This document shows, piece after piece, positions 6,237-7,157 of a stretch of 7,157 bases of DNA. The stretch is from Bacteroidales bacterium (GTDB lineage Bacteria > Bacteroidota > Bacteroidia > Bacteroidales > ML635J-15). The position numbers and the translations under genes are program-made. Location of the stretch: assembly GCA_017997855.1 (NCBI GenBank), contig JAGOEF010000078.1:1-7157 (forward strand), given 5' to 3'. Each line of letters begins with the position of its first letter. Position 1 is the stretch's first letter. The notes under the pieces are model-generated. The model saw only the letters and a list, made by a program, of their open reading frames with translations. It did not search any database and was not told the DNA's origin.

Positions 6237-7157
6237 TTATTTAACCACAAGCTTCTGAATAAATTTCTTCGAATTGTTATTGGTCGAAACAAAGTAAATG
6301 CCCGAATTCAGCGAAGAAACATCAATGCGGGTCACATTCGAAACCACATTCACTTTCATTACTGTTTTACCAAGAACATCGGTAATATAGATTTCCTTGG
6401 CTGTGAATCCGGTGTTCTCGATTACAATGTAGCTGTCGGCCGGATTGGGATACACATTCATTGCTGGAACAACCACCGGAGATACCGAAACTTCCCAGCC
6501 GATTACAAACGGTGTGGTTACAATACAACCGTTGCCGTCAACAACCATTACTGAATAGTTGCCCGGGAGAACATTAATCATAGAACTACCCGAAGTATTA
6601 TTCGACCAGTAGATGCTGTAAGGCGGTGTTCCACCAACAATACTCAGCATGGCAGATCCATCGGCAATGGTTTCACCTGAAGCGTTGCTCACTGTAACTT
6701 CAATCAAGGGCAGAGGATTCACTACCACGGCATCAACCCATTCGTAGCTATCGCTGCCATAGTCATTGGTCACGGTCAGACTCACCGTATAGATGCCGGC
6801 TACCTGATAGGTATGTGTAGGATTCTGTTCGTTCGAAGTAGCTCCATCGCCAAATTCCCAGAACCAGGTAGTGGGTGTATTGGTGCTTTGGTCGCTGAAC
6901 GAAATGGTGGCCGGAACGCAATAAGATGCCGAAGAGAATGTAAATGTAGCTTCCGGAGCGTTGTTACCCGTGGCAACAGTTACAATCACACAGCCGGTCG
7001 AAGAGCAATTGTGGGCGTCGGAAACGGTCACACAATACTGACCTGCAGTCAGGTTATATAAACTTGCTCCGGTTCCGGAAGCATCCCACATATAGTTAAA
7101 TGGTGCAGTACCGCCCGAAACGCTGGCAGTAACAGTTCCATCTTCAGCACCCTCTGC
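6237..7157 (-). CDS. T9SS-secreted surface protein with SprB-like and PKD repeats (5' end missing)
   Basis: The frame is open to the right edge of the window, so only the last 306 residues are seen; the internal Met at 7091 is not the start. From the edge inward come four regions. Residues about 1-62 are an SprB-type repeat (VSGGTAPFNYMWD, then NLTAGQYCVTVSDAHNC). About 67-148 are a PKD domain with its WEFGDG core at 100-105 and a downstream HTY. About 149-217 are a second SprB-type repeat (IVGGTPPYSIYWSNN, then LPGNYSVMVVDGNGC). About 233-306 are a type A T9SS sorting domain with NVYPNP, EIYITDVLGK, LNSGIYFV and terminal KLVVK. Such proteins cross the outer membrane through the type IX system and are released or anchored on the surface after removal of the C-terminal domain. 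SprB repeats occur in large adhesins linked to gliding, but also in many other surface proteins. The function of the missing N-terminal part cannot be judged. Confidence 0.92.
   Translation of the reverse strand, partial: AEGAEDGTVTASVSGGTAPFNYMWDASGTGASLYNLTAGQYCVTVSDAHNCSSTGCVIVTVATGNNAPEATFTFSSASYCVPATISFSDQSTNTPTTWFWEFGDGATSNEQNPTHTYQVAGIYTVSLTVTNDYGSDSYEWVDAVVVNPLPLIEVTVSNASGETIADGSAMLSIVGGTPPYSIYWSNNTSGSSMINVLPGNYSVMVVDGNGCIVTTPFVIGWEVSVSPVVVPAMNVYPNPADSYIVIENTGFTAKEIYITDVLGKTVMKVNVVSNVTRIDVSSLNSGIYFVSTNNNSKKFIQKLVVK

Noticed and set aside
6063..6554. 163-codon plus-strand frame spanning the end of ispE and the start of the convergent gene
   Set aside because: It reads through the bidirectional terminator and overlaps two well-supported genes. 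The Asn/His/Arg-rich composition is typical of a shadow frame.
1..7157. CRISPR array, insertion sequence, tRNA or rRNA
   Set aside because: No regularly spaced direct repeats, transposase motifs, terminal inverted repeats with target duplications, or tRNA-like T-arm consensus were found on reading both strands.

Overview
The window looks like chromosomal DNA from a member of the Bacteroidota, probably Bacteroidales or a relative. Four things point there. The right-hand gene ends in a type IX secretion (T9SS) type A sorting domain preceded by SprB-like and PKD repeats. A small stand-alone RRM RNA-binding protein is present. Several intergenic regions carry the Bacteroidota promoter signature (TTG/TTTG about 20-22 bp before TAnnTTTG). 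Genes generally lack good Shine-Dalgarno sequences. Coding DNA is of moderate GC content and spacers are AT-rich.

Layout: positions 1-518 hold no convincing gene. The first ~350 bp are very AT-rich; a more GC-rich, hairpin-forming tract follows at ~361-518. Two minus-strand genes come next: a membrane acyltransferase of the OafA/YrhL (acyltransferase 3) family (519-1664) and a short-chain dehydrogenase/reductase (1946-2809). A divergent intergenic region (2810-3096) separates the reductase from the plus-strand RRM protein (3097-3384). It holds a promoter candidate for each direction, with a palindromic site between them. The RRM gene ends at a clear intrinsic terminator. A hybrid sensor histidine kinase (3493-5322) follows, with ispE (5342-6160) only 19 bp downstream, probably in the same transcript. 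A 14-bp bidirectional terminator separates ispE from a convergent, 5'-truncated T9SS surface protein gene (6237 to the right edge).

How the genes relate: the kinase and ispE probably form a two-gene unit, but nothing in the sequence gives them a shared function. IspE is a core isoprenoid enzyme. The kinase is a generic membrane sensor with PAS-like, HisKA, HATPase and receiver modules and no DNA-binding output. The acyltransferase and reductase are isolated envelope/metabolic genes, each with its own promoter candidate. I see no defence, mobile or CRISPR system and nothing that amounts to a clearly new biological system. The most interesting signals are regulatory: the structured leader of the RRM gene, the palindrome in the divergent promoter region, the doubled -7 element before the kinase, and the unexplained structured tract near the left edge.
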